Source of the DNA: Syngnathus acus
Lineage: Eukaryota; Chordata; Actinopteri; Syngnathiformes; Syngnathidae
Length of the DNA: 64,000 nt
Direction: 5' to 3'
Assembly: GCF_901709675.1 (NCBI RefSeq)
Contig: NC_051090.1
Coordinates: 11,945,842 to 12,009,841 of the forward strand
The notes under the pieces were generated by a model, which made no database searches, was not told where the DNA came from, and worked only from the letters and a program-made list of their open reading frames with translations. The position numbers were made by a program, and so were the translations under genes. Below, piece by piece: positions 9,741 through 20,155 of the stretch; the first letter of the stretch is position 1, and every line of letters begins with the position of its first letter.

Positions 9741-9879
9741 ACTGAAGAAATGGGGTCGAAATACAAAAAGTCCTGCCTAGCTACAAAAACAGATATGCTC
9801 AAACCTCATTAAATAAAGTACATAAGCAGACAAGTATATTCACATATGAAATCAATAAAAGAAACATTTTAAGCATATA
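9741..9879 (-). mobile_element. Gypsy-type LTR, one end
   Basis: This matches the first ~130 bp (plus-strand reading) of the solo LTR at 57122-58293, for example GAAGAAATGGGGTCGAAATA and ATAAGCAGACAAGTATATTC. It stops where the pogo-like element begins. The rest of the LTR resumes at 20780, so the two pieces are probably one LTR split by an 11-kb nest. Confidence 0.65.
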
Positions 9880-10036
9880 CCGTTTTTTTCCATGTATAGG
9901 GTGTTTCATAAAGTACGCAGTTTTTTAATTGCGCGGGATTTTTTTGTTTGAAGATTGTCAGCACTGTTCCTATCATTTTCGTTATCTGTTATCACTCCGA
10001 TTAGAAGACCATTTGTCGTTTTTCCATTTTGTAGCC

Positions 10037-10258
10037 ATGGAGCAGTTCAGTATCGAGCAACGCATTCTTATTGTGAAAACTCATTACAAAAACGGGGAGT
10101 GCTACGCAGAGACTGTCCGTAAACTTCGCGCGATCTTTGGACGTGAAAATGCCCCGACCGCAACAACAGTTTCGAGGTTGGTACAGAAATTCGAAGAATC
10201 TGGGTCAGTTGCAACCAGAAAATCGCCCGGTCGAAACCGTAATTCCCTGAGCGTCTGA
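10037..10258 (+). CDS. Transposase N-terminal HTH (DUF4817-like)
   Basis: From the ATG after GTAGCC, the frame reads MEQFSIEQRILIVKTHYKNG, then AETVRKLRAIFGRENAPT and VSRLVQKFEESGSVATRK before a stop at codon 74. This is the helix-turn-helix N-terminus typical of the large DUF4817 transposase family of insects and other arthropods. The stop marks the internal deletion that removed the first two catalytic aspartates. Such a truncated protein could still bind the transposon ends. Confidence 0.7.
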   Translation: MEQFSIEQRILIVKTHYKNGECYAETVRKLRAIFGRENAPTATTVSRLVQKFEESGSVATRKSPGRNRNSLSV

Positions 10259-10261
10259 TCT

Positions 10262-10524
10262 CACTTCGCGGCGGCGACCAAGAATGGCCTCCGAGGTCAT
10301 GTGACCTCACACCTTGTGACTTCTTTTTATGGGGATATGTGAAGTCACAGGTTTACGTGAACAAACCTCAAACGATTACCGAACTGAAGATGGAAATTCA
10401 ACGGGTAATCGGCGAAATCGACAGGGACGTCTGCAAAAGAGTTATCGTTAATTTCAACGATCGGATGACTGCCTGCAGAGAAAGTGGAGGTGGACATATG
10501 CTCGATATCATTTTTCATTATTAA
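10262..10524 (+). pseudogene. Transposase C-terminal part
   Basis: In a different frame, WPPRSCDLTPCDFFLWGYVK marks the last catalytic region of mariner-type transposases (the D of LTPCDF). It is followed by VYVNKPQTITELKMEIQRVI and ESGGGHMLDIIFHY to the stop. The match to arthropod family members is clear from motif spacing. About 150-200 central residues are gone. Confidence 0.72.
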
Positions 10525-11560
10525 ATTGAAGTATATGTTGAATGAAATTAAATAAAAATTTTGAATTTTGCATCGATTTTGGCTGATTTATTGCATTTTT
10601 AAAAACTGCGTACTTTATGAAACACCCTATATAATGCGCAAAATTTAACTAGTAATTTATTGTCCTAAAATCTTGGGTGCGTATTATACATGGGTACAAC
10701 AATTTTTGAAGAAAATCTCCCTCGAAATAAAACTTGAAATCACCTTTCTTCTTGTTTGTTGTCAATCGCGCATCGCATTCAGCCATCCTGCCCAACACAC
10801 TTAGTCAGTAAAATTCATAATTGACGACACATCGTTTGATGCGATGATGCAATCCTTGATGGTGTGTTATTGTCAATATTGTTTGTTTTTTTAATCTCCA
10901 TCGCAAACCGGATATCATACGGAGGCCGCCATTACAGATGCGCAGAACAGATGCGCAAGACACGTCAGCTATATAAAGAGCGAGAGTTCAGTTCACTACC
11001 TAAATGCGTATTACAGGTAATATTTTATTTCACAACACTTTGCCTTGTTCCTTTCTTCTCTGCTGTTCACTTCAAACACGCTCCATACGAACACAATGCT
11101 CTCATATCAGACGCTTGATCGATCACCTGCTCGTTTGCTGTCACAATGTAACCTACACAAATCCGAAACATTTCTCCGCTATCGAGTTTGCTAGCGCATG
11201 CGCAGTGATGCTGACCGGCAGAATAACATTCAAGATTCAAGATTCAAGAGTTTTTTATTCGCCATGTTTGAGCGTGCCAAACAAGGAATTTGACTTCGGT
11301 AAATCACACCCTCTGTTCAACATTTAGGTGACTAACAACACTCAGGACACGTGAAAAATGGCAAATATTCTCAAACATCCCCTGATCTTAAACTCCCAAA
11401 AGGGCAAGGAAAAACTCAAAACTCCAGCTAGGGGAAATGAGAAAGAGACCACAGATGGGAAGGTCCCTCTTCCAGGATGACCAGGCTGCAATGGATGCAG
11501 AGAGGACACATAGTACAAACATCCATCCATCCATCCATCCATCCATCCATCTTCTTCCGC

Positions 11561-14500
11561 TTATCCGGGGTCGGGTCGCGGGGGCAGCAGCTTCAGGAGG
11601 GACTCCCAGACTTCCCTCTCCCCAGCCACTTCATCTAGCTCATCCCGGGGGATCCCAAGGCGTTCCCAGGCCAGCCGAGAGACATAGTCTCTCCAGCGCG
11701 TCCTGGGTCGTCCCCGGGGTCTCCTACCGGTGGGACATGCCCGGAACACCTCCCCAGGGAGGCGTCCAGGAGGCATCCTGATGAGATGCCCGAGCCACCT
11801 CATCTGGCTCCTCTCAACGTGGAGGAGTAGCGACTCTACTCCGAGTCTCTCCCGGATGACCGAACTTCTCACCCTATCTCTAAGGGAGAGCCCGGACATC
11901 CTGCGGAGAAAACTCATTTCGGCCGCTTGTATCCGGGATCTCGTTCTTTCGGTCACGACCCATAGCTCGTGACCATAGGTGAGGGTAGGAGCGTAAATCG
12001 ACCGGTAAATTGAGAGCTTTGCCTTTTGGCTCAGCTCTCTCTTTACCACGACGGACCGGTACAGAGTCCGCATTACTGCCGACGCTGCACCGATCCGCCT
12101 GTCGATCTCGCGCTCCATCCTCCCCTCACTCGTGAACAAGACCCCAAGATACTTAAACTCCTCCACTTGGGGCAGGATCTCATCCCCGATCCGGAGAGGG
12201 CATTCCACCCTTTTCCGATCGAGGACCATGGACTCGGATTTGGAGGTGCTGACCCTCATCCCGACCGCTTCACACTCGGCTGCGAACCGCTCCAGTGAGA
12301 GCTGGAGATCACGGCCTGAAGAAGCCAACAGCACAACGTCGTCTGCAAAAAGCAGAGACGCGATGCTGAGGTACCCAAACCGGACACCCTCAACGCCTCG
12401 GCTGCGGCTAGAAATTCTGTCCATAAAAATTATGAACAGAATCGGTGACAAAGGGCAGCCTTGGCGGAGTCCAACCCTCACTGGGAACGAATCCGACTTA
12501 CTGCCGGAAATGCGGACCAAACTCTGGCATCGGTGATACAGGGACCGAACCGCCCTTATCAGTTGGCTCGGTACCCCGTACTCCCGAAGCACCCCCCACA
12601 GAACCTCCCGAGGGACACGGTCGAACGCCTTCTCCAAGTCCACAAAACACATGTGGACTGGTTGGGCGAACTCCCATGCACCCTCGAGGATCCTGTTGAG
12701 GGTGAAGAGCTGGTCCACTGTTCCACGGCCAGGACGAAAGCCACACTGTTCCTCCTGAATCCGAGGTTCGACCTCCCGACGGACCCTCCTCTCCAGCACC
12801 CCTGAATAGACCTTACCAGGGAGGCTGAGGAGTGTAATTCCCCTATAATTGGAACACACCCTCCGGTCCCCCTTCTTAAAGAGGGGAACCACCACCCCAG
12901 TCTGCCAATCCAGAGGCACTGTCCCCGATGTCCACGCGATGCTGTAGAGACGTGTCAGCCATGACAGCCCCACAACATCCAGAGCCCTTAAGAAATCCGG
13001 GCGGATCTCATCCACCCCCGGGGCCTTGCCACCGAGGAGTTTTTTAACTACCTCAGTGACTTCAACCCCAGAGATTGGAGAGTCCGCCTCAGAGTCCCCA
13101 GGCCCTGCTTCCACAATGGAAGGCGTGTCGGTGGAATTGAGGAGGTCTTCGAAGTATTCTCCCCACCGACACACGACGTCCCGAGTCGAGGTCAGCAGCA
13201 CGCCATCTCCACTGTAAACAGTGTTGACGTTGCACTGCTTCCCCCTCCTGAGACGCCGGATGGTGGACCAGAATTTCCTCGAAGCCGTCCGGAAGTCATT
13301 CTCCATGGCCTCGCCAAACTCCTCCCACGCCCGGGTTTTTGCCTCAGCAACCGCCGAAGCCGCGTTCCGCTTGGCCATCCGGTACCTGTCAGCTGCCTCC
13401 GGAGTCCCGCAGGCCAAAACGGCCCGATAGGACTCCTTCTTCAGCTTGACGGCATCCCTTACCGCCGGTGTCCACCAGCGGGTTCGGGGATTGCCGCCAC
13501 GACAGGCACCAATGACCTTACGCCCACAGCTCCGGTCGGCCGCCTCAACAATGGAGGCGCGGAACAAGGTCCACTCGGACTCAATGTCCCCCGCCTCCCC
13601 CGGGACGTGGGAAAAGCTCTGCCGGAGGTGGGAGTTGAAGCTCTTCCTGACAGGGGATTCCGCCAGACGTTCCCAGCAGACCCTCACAGAACGTTTGGGT
13701 CTGCCAGGTCGGACCGGCATCTTCCCCCACCATCGGAGCCAACCCACCACCAGGTGGTGATCAGTTGACAGCTCCGCCCCTCTCTTCGCCCGAGTGTCCA
13801 AAACATGCGGCCGCAAATCCGATGACACGACTACAAAGTCGATCATCGAACTGCGGCCTAGGGTGTCCTGGTGCCAAGTGCACACATGGACACCCTTATG
13901 TTTGAACATGGTGTTCATTATAGAAAATCCGTGTCGAGCACAGAAGTCCAATAATAGAACACCGCTCGGGTTCAGATCGGGGGGGCCGTTCCTCCCAATC
14001 ACGCCCTTCCAGGTCTCACTGTCATTGCCCACGTGAGCATTGAAGTCACCCAGTAGGACGATGGAGTCCCCAGAAGGAGCGCCCTCCAGCACTTCCTCCA
14101 GGGACTCCAAAAAGGGTGGGTACTCTGAGCTGCCGTTTGGTGCATAGACACAAACAACAGTCAGGACCCGTCCCCCCACCCGAAGGCGGAGGGAGGCTAC
14201 CCTCTCGTTCACCGGGGTGAACCCCAATGTGCAGGCGCCCAGCCGGGGGGCAATAAGTATACCCACACCTGCTCGACGCCTCTCACCGTGGGCAACTCCA
14301 GAGTGGAAGAGAGTCCAGCCCCTCTCGAGAGGGCTTGTACCGGAACCCAAACTGTGCGTGGAGGCAAGTCCGACTATATCTAGTCGGAACTTTTCTGCCT
14401 CGCACACCAGCTCGGGCTCCTTTCCAGCCAGAGAGGTGACATTCCATGTCCCAAGAGCCAGCTTCTGCAGCCGGGGATCAGACCGCCAAGGTCCCTGCCT

Positions 14501-14740
14501 TTGGCCGCCGCCCAGTTTGCAATGCACCCGACCCCTTTGGCCCCTCCCACAGGTGGTGAGCCCATGGGAAGGGGGACCCACGTTTCCTTTTCGGGCTGAG
14601 CCCGGCCGGGCCCCATGGGCGAAGGCCCGGCCACCAGACGCTCGCCTTCGAGCCCCGCCTCCAGGCCTGGCTCCAGAGGGGGGCCCCGGTGACCCGCGTC
14701 CGGGCGAGGGAAAACGTGATCCATTAATTTTTTTCATCAT
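11561..14740 (-). CDS. Rex3 endonuclease/reverse transcriptase polyprotein, intact
   Basis: A 1059-aa frame without stops. A proline/arginine-rich N-terminus (residues 1-90) is followed by an apurinic-type endonuclease (about 95-330: [57 protein letters not shown]). A linker with [20 protein letters not shown] follows. The reverse transcriptase (about 520-790) shows [60 protein letters not shown] and the active site [10 protein letters not shown]. The C-terminal RTE region ends PRPDPG. It nicks target DNA and copies its RNA there. The endonuclease catalytic Asp/His (STDHH) and the reverse transcriptase Asp pair are all present. I take the first Met of the open frame; upstream Met usage is uncertain. 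Confidence 0.93.
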   Translation of the reverse strand: MMKKINGSRFPSPGRGSPGPPSGARPGGGARRRASGGRAFAHGARPGSARKGNVGPPSHGLTTCGRGQRGRVHCKLGGGQRQGPWRSDPRLQKLALGTWNVTSLAGKEPELVCEAEKFRLDIVGLASTHSLGSGTSPLERGWTLFHSGVAHGERRRAGVGILIAPRLGACTLGFTPVNERVASLRLRVGGRVLTVVCVYAPNGSSEYPPFLESLEEVLEGAPSGDSIVLLGDFNAHVGNDSETWKGVIGRNGPPDLNPSGVLLLDFCARHGFSIMNTMFKHKGVHVCTWHQDTLGRSSMIDFVVVSSDLRPHVLDTRAKRGAELSTDHHLVVGWLRWWGKMPVRPGRPKRSVRVCWERLAESPVRKSFNSHLRQSFSHVPGEAGDIESEWTLFRASIVEAADRSCGRKVIGACRGGNPRTRWWTPAVRDAVKLKKESYRAVLACGTPEAADRYRMAKRNAASAVAEAKTRAWEEFGEAMENDFRTASRKFWSTIRRLRRGKQCNVNTVYSGDGVLLTSTRDVVCRWGEYFEDLLNSTDTPSIVEAGPGDSEADSPISGVEVTEVVKKLLGGKAPGVDEIRPDFLRALDVVGLSWLTRLYSIAWTSGTVPLDWQTGVVVPLFKKGDRRVCSNYRGITLLSLPGKVYSGVLERRVRREVEPRIQEEQCGFRPGRGTVDQLFTLNRILEGAWEFAQPVHMCFVDLEKAFDRVPREVLWGVLREYGVPSQLIRAVRSLYHRCQSLVRISGSKSDSFPVRVGLRQGCPLSPILFIIFMDRISSRSRGVEGVRFGYLSIASLLFADDVVLLASSGRDLQLSLERFAAECEAVGMRVSTSKSESMVLDRKRVECPLRIGDEILPQVEEFKYLGVLFTSEGRMEREIDRRIGAASAVMRTLYRSVVVKRELSQKAKLSIYRSIYAPTLTYGHELWVVTERTRSRIQAAEMSFLRRMSGLSLRDRVRSSVIRERLGVESLLLHVERSQMRWLGHLIRMPPGRLPGEVFRACPTGRRPRGRPRTRWRDYVSRLAWERLGIPRDELDEVAGEREVWESLLKLLPPRPDPG

Positions 14741-14897
14741 AAGGGGCTGATGAGCCGTGCTTTGTCTGGCCCCTCACCTAGGACCCGTTTGCCATGGGTG
14801 ACCCTACCAGGGGCATGAAGCCCCAGACAACATGGCTCCTAGGATCATAGGGGCACGCAAACCCCTCCACCACGATAAGATGACGACTCACGGAGGG
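14741..14897 (-). promoter_or_regulatory. 5' leader of Rex3 with conserved core
   Basis: The 157-nt untranslated leader holds TTATCGTGGTGGAGGGGTT directly followed by TGCGTGCC. A divergent relative of this block occurs at 38641-38710 in another context. Selection on such a leader suggests an internal promoter or an RNA structure needed for translation or retrotransposition. No function can be read from sequence alone. Confidence 0.5.
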
Positions 14898-14971
14898 GTA
14901 CAAACAGTGTAGACAAATTCAAAAAAGGTGTGGAGAGCAGGATGTTATTGCACAGTAATGACTCTGAGACT

Positions 14972-16909
14972 CTAAGAGTGGTGTGAGTTCATCAGAGCAA
15001 CAGCCTGGGGGAAGAAGCTGTCTCTGTGTCTGCTGGTTTTGGCGTACCGAGCTCTATAACGCCGTCCGGACGGGAGTAGTTCAAACAGACTGCAACCTGG
15101 GTGAGAAGGGTCTGTAGAGATGTTCCTTGCACGTTTCCTGGTCCTGGACAGGTACAAGTCTTGGATAGATGGGAGGTTGATTCCAATGATTTTTTCAGCA
15201 GTCCTGATTGTCCGTTGCAGTCTGTGCTTGTCTTGTTTGGAGGCCGATCCAAACCAGACAGTGATGGAGGTGCAGAGGACAGACTGGATGATGGCAGTGT
15301 AGAAGGTCTTCAGAAGCTCTCGCGGCAGGTTGAACTTCTTGAGCTGTCTCAGGAAGTACAGCCTCTGCTGGGGCTTCTTCCGGACAGAGTCTATGTGGCC
15401 AGTCCATTTCAGGTCCCGAGAGATTGTGGTTCCGAGGAACTTGAAGGTGTCTGTGGAGAGAATAGTATTACTGCGGATAGTGAGGGGTAAAAGTGGTGAA
15501 GGGTCTCGCCTGAAGTCCACTGTCATCTCCACGGTCTTGAGCGGGTTCAGCTCCAGGTGGTTTTGGCTGCACCAGTGGACCAGCCACTCCACCTCCTGTC
15601 TGTACGCAGTCTCATCACCGTCCTGGATCAGTCCGATGAGAGTGGTGTCGTCTGCATACTTCAGGAGCTTCACAGGAGAGTCACCTGAGGAGAAATCATT
15701 GGTGTAGAGAGAGAAGAGCAGTGGGGAGATGACGCACTCCTGAGGGGCTCCAGTATTGGTGGTCCGGGTGTCAGATGTGATGCCCCCCAGCCTCACACGC
15801 TGTCTCCTGTTGGTCAGGAAGCTGGTGATCCACTGACAGGTGGAGGCAGGCACCGCAAGCTGGATGAGCTTCTGTTGGAGGATGTCAGGAGCGATGGTGT
15901 TGAACGCCGAGCTGAAGTCCACGAACAGGATCCTGGCGTACGTTCCTGGGGTGTCCAGGTGGTGCAGGATGTAGTGCAGTCCCATGTTGACCGCATCATC
16001 CACTGACCTGTTTGCCCGGTAGGCAAACTGGAGGGGGTCAAGCAGGGGGCCCATGACATCCTTCAGGTGGTTCAGCACTAATGACCACAGATGTCAGTGC
16101 GACAGGTCTATAGTCATTCAAACCTGTGATGGCGGGCTTCTTGGCCACTGGAACGATGGTGGAGCTCTTGAAGCACGAGGGCACCTCACACAGCTCCAGA
16201 GAACGGTTGAAGATCCGTGCAAAGGTGGGCGCCAGCTGCTCAGCGCAGACTTTCAAACAGGAAGGTGACACGCCGTCTGGGCCCGGTGCCTTCCTGGTCT
16301 TTTGTCTCCGGAACATCTGGCGCACTTCCTCCTCGCGGATCTGGAGTGCGGGCGCGGCCTCTGCAAGAGAGAGAGTGGGTGACAACGATGATAGAGGTGT
16401 GGACAGAGCAGTTGTGGGGAGAGGTGAGTATGTAGATTGTGCTGCAGGAAGTCCCGTTGTGTGGGTGGACCGATCAAACCTGCAGTAGAACCGGTTTAGC
16501 TGGTTAGCAAGCCTTGGGCTCTCCACAGGACTGGGGGTTCGTTTCTTGTAGCCCGTGATGCTCTGCAGACCTTTCCACACTGTTGAGGGATCAGGATTGG
16601 CAGAGAGGTGTCTCTTCAGTTTCTCCCCGTAACACCTCCTGGCTTTCCTGACCTCTCGGTTCAGTGTGTTTCTGGTCTGCTTGAACAGGTCGCGGTCGCC
16701 GCTCCTGTAGGCCTCCTCCTTGACTTTGCGCAGCCTCCTGAGGTTCGGTGTAAACCAAGGTTTGTCGTTGTTGTACGTGCAGAAGGTCTTAGTCTGCACA
16801 CACAGATCCTCACAAAAACTGATGTATAATGTGACAGTGTCAGTGAGTTCATGCAAGTCTGAAGTTGCAGCTTCGAAAGCTCCCCAATCGGTGCAGTCAA
16901 AGCAGGCTT
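14972..16909 (-). pseudogene. L2-B reverse transcriptase region, frameshifted
   Basis: Read from 16909 downward: CFDCTDWGAFEAATSDLHEL, PWFTPNLRRLRKVKEEAY, ITGYKKRTPSPVESPRLANQ, then TRKAPGPDGVSPSCL and [13 protein letters not shown] small deletion near 16070 breaks the frame. A second frame continues with [62 protein letters not shown] and ends MNSHHS. The usual GAPQGC motif reads GAPQEC. The piece joins directly to the endonuclease fragment at 20156. It is inactive. Confidence 0.87.
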
Positions 16910-17135
16910 AGACTTAGACTTAGACTTAGACAGAACTTTATTGTCATTTTGTCAACGGTGTGTACAAAACGAAATTTCGTTGCATACGGCTTTCAGCAAT
17001 GTAGAGGTATTTCGGCTGGTTATAAAAAAAAGTGACATTCTATATAAAAATATGAAAGTACAAAGTGCAGCAGTGATAAAGTATGTGAACAGTGCAGGAG
17101 ACAAAAAGCAGTATTTACAAGTGTGCAGAGGAATG

Positions 17136-20100
17136 CTACGTTTGAATGTTCAGCAGTCTGACGACAGCAGGGAAAAAACTATTGCAGAACCTGGTGGACC
17201 TGCAGCGGATGCTGCGAAACCTCTTCCCAGAGGGCAGCAGGGAGAACAGTCCATGGTGGGGGTGTGATGGGTCACTGATAATATTTCGGGCTCGGGACAC
17301 GCAGCGCTGGGATGACAAGTCCTGAATGGAGGGAAGAGGAGCCCCGATGATCCTCTCTGCTGTCCTCACCACTCTCCTCAGGTTCTTCCAATCGGAGGCG
17401 CTGCAACCTCCACACCACACCGAGAGACAGCTTGTCAGAATGCTCTCTATGGTGCTTCGGTAGAACGTCCTCATGATGGGTGGGGGCAGGTGGGCTCTCC
17501 TCATCCTCCGCAGGAAGTACAAGCGCTTCTGTGCCCTCTTGACCAGTGTTGTGGTGTTCACAGTCCAGGCGAGGTCGTCTGTGATGTGGACTCCCAGGAA
17601 TTTAGTGCTGCTGACCACCTCCACAGCTGAGCTGTTGATGATCAGTGGAGCGTGGTGAGGCTGGTTCTTCCTGAAGTCGACGATGATCTCCTTCGTCTTC
17701 TCCACATTCAGGATCAGGCTATTTTCTCTGCACCAGCCCACCAACTGCTCCACCTCCTCTCTGTAGTCCAGGTCGTTGTTGTCCCTGATGAGGCCCACCA
17801 CCGTTGTGTCGTCTGCAAACTTCACGATGTGATTGGTGGTGAACCTGGGGGCGCAGTCGTGTGTCATCAGGGTGAACAGCAGGGGGCTCAGGACGCAGCC
17901 CTGAGGGGAGCCTGTGCTGAGGGTGATGACATCGGAGGTGTTCTGTCCGACCCGGACTGACTGAGGTCTGTTGGTGAGGAAGTCTAGCAGCCAGTTCCGA
18001 AGGGGGGTGCTGAAGCCCAGGTGTTCCAGTTTTTCCACCAGATGTTGTGGAATGATGGTATTAAACGCTGAGCTGAAGTCCAGGAACAGCAACCGCACGT
18101 GGGTGTTCCTCTCCTCCAGGTGAGCCAGGCTCAGGTGAAGAACGGAGGAGATGGCATCCTCAGTGGAGCGGTTCTGCCGGTAGGCAAACTGGAACGGATC
18201 GAATGTTGGGGGGAGTCTGGAGACGATGTGATCTTTGAGCAGCCTTTCGAAGCACTTCATCATGATGGGAGTCAGTGCCACAGGTCTGTAGTCATTCCAT
18301 GAGGTGATTTGAGGTTTCTTCGGCACCGGAATGATGGAGGCAGCCTTGAAGCACACTGGCACTTTGGCTTGGTCCAGCGAGATGTTAAAAATGTCTGTGA
18401 TGACACCAGCCAGCTGGCCTGCACATTCCTTGAACACCCGCCCAGGTATGTTGTCGGGGCCTGGGGCCTTACGTGGGTTGACTCTTCTCAGAGTCTTCCA
18501 CACGTCGGCTGAGTCAAGGCAGAGGACCTCCTCTTCCTGGTGGGGAACAGTTTTAACTGCCGGAGTGCTGTTTAGTGCCTCAAAACGCCCAAAGAAGTTA
18601 TTTAGACCATTTAGGAAGTCAGCATCAACCTCACCCACCGGGGGGGAGGGTGAGTTGTAGTCCGTGATCGCCCGTATGCCTTGCCACATACTCCTGGTGT
18701 TATTGGCGTCGTGGAAAAAATCCTGAATTTTTCGACTGTGGCTTCGCTTCGCTAGCCTGATGGCACGGTTCAAGTTGGCTCTCGCTGTCCTCAGTGCCTC
18801 CTTGTCGCCAGACTTGAAGGCTGAGTTCCGTGCTCGCAGCGTATGACGTACATCCTCAGTCATCCAGGGTCGTTGGTTGGCTCGGGTGATGATGTTCTTA
18901 GTGGTGCTGACGTCCTCGGAGCATTTGTTGATGTAGGCTGACACAGTCATGGCGTACTCATCAATGTTGATCTGATTGTCATATGTTGCTGCTGATTTGA
19001 ACATGTCCCAGTCAGAGCACTCAAAGCAGTCCTGGAGTGCCTCCATGGCCCCCTCAGACCACACCCTCACCTGCTTCACTGTGGGTTTTGCTCTGATCAG
19101 CAGGGGCCTGTATGCAGGGGTTAGCATAACAGATAGGTGGTCTGAAGAGCCGAGGTGGGGGCGGGGGGCTGCTCTGAATGCATCCTTTATATTGGTGTAA
19201 ACCAAGTCCAGAGTGTTCTCTCCCCGAGTTGGAAAATCCACGTGTTGGTAAAAATGAGGGAGAATAGTCTTCATGCTAGCCTGGTTGAAGTCCCCAGCAA
19301 TGATGAAAACCCCCTCTGTGTGCGTGGATTGCAGCTCACTAATTGTCCGGTAGAGAACCCTCATGGCCTCTTTAGTGTTAGCGCTAGGAGGCACGTACAC
19401 AGCCGTGATGCTAACAACAGTAAACTCCCTGGGCAGGTAGAAGGGTCTGCAGTTCACAGTCAAAAGCTCGATGTCCGAAGAGCAGAAGCTGGCGACAGAT
19501 CTAGCATTTTTGCACCAGTTGTTGTTGATGTAGACACACAGCCCACCTCCTCGGGATTTACCGCTTAGCTCGCTGTTTCTGTCGGCGCGGAATGTAGCGA
19601 GCCCCTCCAGGCTAACGGCGTTGTCCGGCATTGATGAGTTCAGCCATGTCTCCGTCAGGATGAGAGCGCAGCAGTTTCTAACTTCCCTCTTTGAAGAGAG
19701 TTCCAGTTTTAGATGGTCCATTTTATTATCCAGCGAGCGGACGTTGGAGAGGAAGATGGATGGAAGCGGCGGTTTGTAGGGGTTAGCTCTCAGCTTAGCC
19801 GTTAGCCCACCTCGACAGCCGCGCTTTCGCCGCCGGTCACACCGCCTACGCTTACTCCTCCTCCGGCGTGTGCTGCCCGGCGAGCCCGCTGCGTCGTGAG
19901 CTCCTGGGGCTAGCGCCCTGAGCACTCCGAGGCTACGCAAACAGACTAGGGTAGTTGTGGCTACGTGTCCGAAAACACTCGATGACCGTACCTCCAGCAG
20001 GCGCTGGCGATCATACGCTAATCTACTGGATGGATAAACTAAACTTTGAGTTGTTTGTAGTGTCCTAGGCGACATATTTTGTGAAAATCCTCGTCGAATG

Positions 20101-20141
20101 CTGAGACCCGTCGCGGCCGCGGCCAACAGGGGCGCCGCCAT
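17136..20141 (-). CDS. L2-A endonuclease/reverse transcriptase, intact
   Basis: A 1001-aa frame starting MAAPLLAAAATG. An Arg-rich stretch (about 95-115, RRRRSKRRRCDRRRKRGCRG) precedes the endonuclease (about 130-370: SIFLSNVRSLDNKMDHLKLE, ALILTETWLNSSMP, RGGGLCVYINNNWC, VFIIAGDFNQASM, LGSSDHLSVMLTPAYR). The reverse transcriptase (about 560-830) has [69 protein letters not shown] and KFADDTTVVGLI. The C-terminus has SLLPSGKRFRSIRCRSTRF. All catalytic residues I can check are present. The same frame stays open upstream to 20537 because it fuses with the disrupted L2-B endonuclease, so the upstream 132 residues do not belong to this element. Confidence 0.92.
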   Translation of the reverse strand: MAAPLLAAAATGLSIRRGFSQNMSPRTLQTTQSLVYPSSRLAYDRQRLLEVRSSSVFGHVATTTLVCLRSLGVLRALAPGAHDAAGSPGSTRRRRSKRRRCDRRRKRGCRGGLTAKLRANPYKPPLPSIFLSNVRSLDNKMDHLKLELSSKREVRNCCALILTETWLNSSMPDNAVSLEGLATFRADRNSELSGKSRGGGLCVYINNNWCKNARSVASFCSSDIELLTVNCRPFYLPREFTVVSITAVYVPPSANTKEAMRVLYRTISELQSTHTEGVFIIAGDFNQASMKTILPHFYQHVDFPTRGENTLDLVYTNIKDAFRAAPRPHLGSSDHLSVMLTPAYRPLLIRAKPTVKQVRVWSEGAMEALQDCFECSDWDMFKSAATYDNQINIDEYAMTVSAYINKCSEDVSTTKNIITRANQRPWMTEDVRHTLRARNSAFKSGDKEALRTARANLNRAIRLAKRSHSRKIQDFFHDANNTRSMWQGIRAITDYNSPSPPVGEVDADFLNGLNNFFGRFEALNSTPAVKTVPHQEEEVLCLDSADVWKTLRRVNPRKAPGPDNIPGRVFKECAGQLAGVITDIFNISLDQAKVPVCFKAASIIPVPKKPQITSWNDYRPVALTPIMMKCFERLLKDHIVSRLPPTFDPFQFAYRQNRSTEDAISSVLHLSLAHLEERNTHVRLLFLDFSSAFNTIIPQHLVEKLEHLGFSTPLRNWLLDFLTNRPQSVRVGQNTSDVITLSTGSPQGCVLSPLLFTLMTHDCAPRFTTNHIVKFADDTTVVGLIRDNNDLDYREEVEQLVGWCRENSLILNVEKTKEIIVDFRKNQPHHAPLIINSSAVEVVSSTKFLGVHITDDLAWTVNTTTLVKRAQKRLYFLRRMRRAHLPPPIMRTFYRSTIESILTSCLSVWCGGCSASDWKNLRRVVRTAERIIGAPLPSIQDLSSQRCVSRARNIISDPSHPHHGLFSLLPSGKRFRSIRCRSTRFCNSFFPAVVRLLNIQT

Positions 20142-20145
20142 CTTG
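20134..20145 (-). promoter_or_regulatory. TISU/YY1 element at L2-A start codon
   Basis: On the minus strand, CAAGATGGCGGC contains the start ATG of the L2-A frame and is an exact match to the TISU consensus SAASATGGCGGC. The element's 5' end is 14 nt upstream of the ATG, inside the 5-30 nt leader range at which TISU works in host genes. Confidence 0.65.
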
Positions 20146-20155
20146 GAAAACTTGG

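Larger units (their letters stand above)
9899..10627 (+). mobile_element. Mariner-like element with DUF4817-type transposase, deleted
   Basis: A 729-bp element with near-perfect 27-bp inverted ends (GGGTGTTTCATAAAGTACGC outermost), flanked by TA duplications (9897-9898 and 10628-10629). It lies inside the left terminal repeat of the pogo-like element. It keeps the first and last parts of a Tc1/mariner-related transposase and lacks the middle. Confidence 0.82.
11521..14897 (-). mobile_element. Full-length Rex3 RTE retrotransposon
   Basis: A complete 3377-bp RTE element: a 157-bp leader, one intact ORF, a very short 3' UTR and a (GATG)n tail. It is flanked by the perfect 8-bp duplication GTACAAAC (11513-11520 and 14898-14905). 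It inserted in the 3' UTR of L2-B. The intact frame and perfect duplication point to a fairly recent insertion, so this copy may still be active. Confidence 0.93.
16910..20155 (-). mobile_element. Full-length L2-type LINE (L2-A)
   Basis: A 3246-bp element inserted in the coding region of L2-B. The duplication AGGCTT (16904-16909 and 20156-20161) brackets it. Its 3' end has AATAAAGTTCTGTC and a (TAAGTC)n tail. Its 5' end lies only 14 nt before the start codon. With one uninterrupted long frame, it is a candidate active copy. Confidence 0.9.

Noticed and set aside
14217-14750. 177-codon plus-strand frame
   Set aside because: It is the antisense of the GC-rich Rex3 N-terminus; no independent motif.
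14741-14897. HDV-like self-cleaving ribozyme in the Rex3 leader
   Set aside because: I could not draw a convincing double pseudoknot with the required catalytic C by hand; left as a conserved leader of unknown function.
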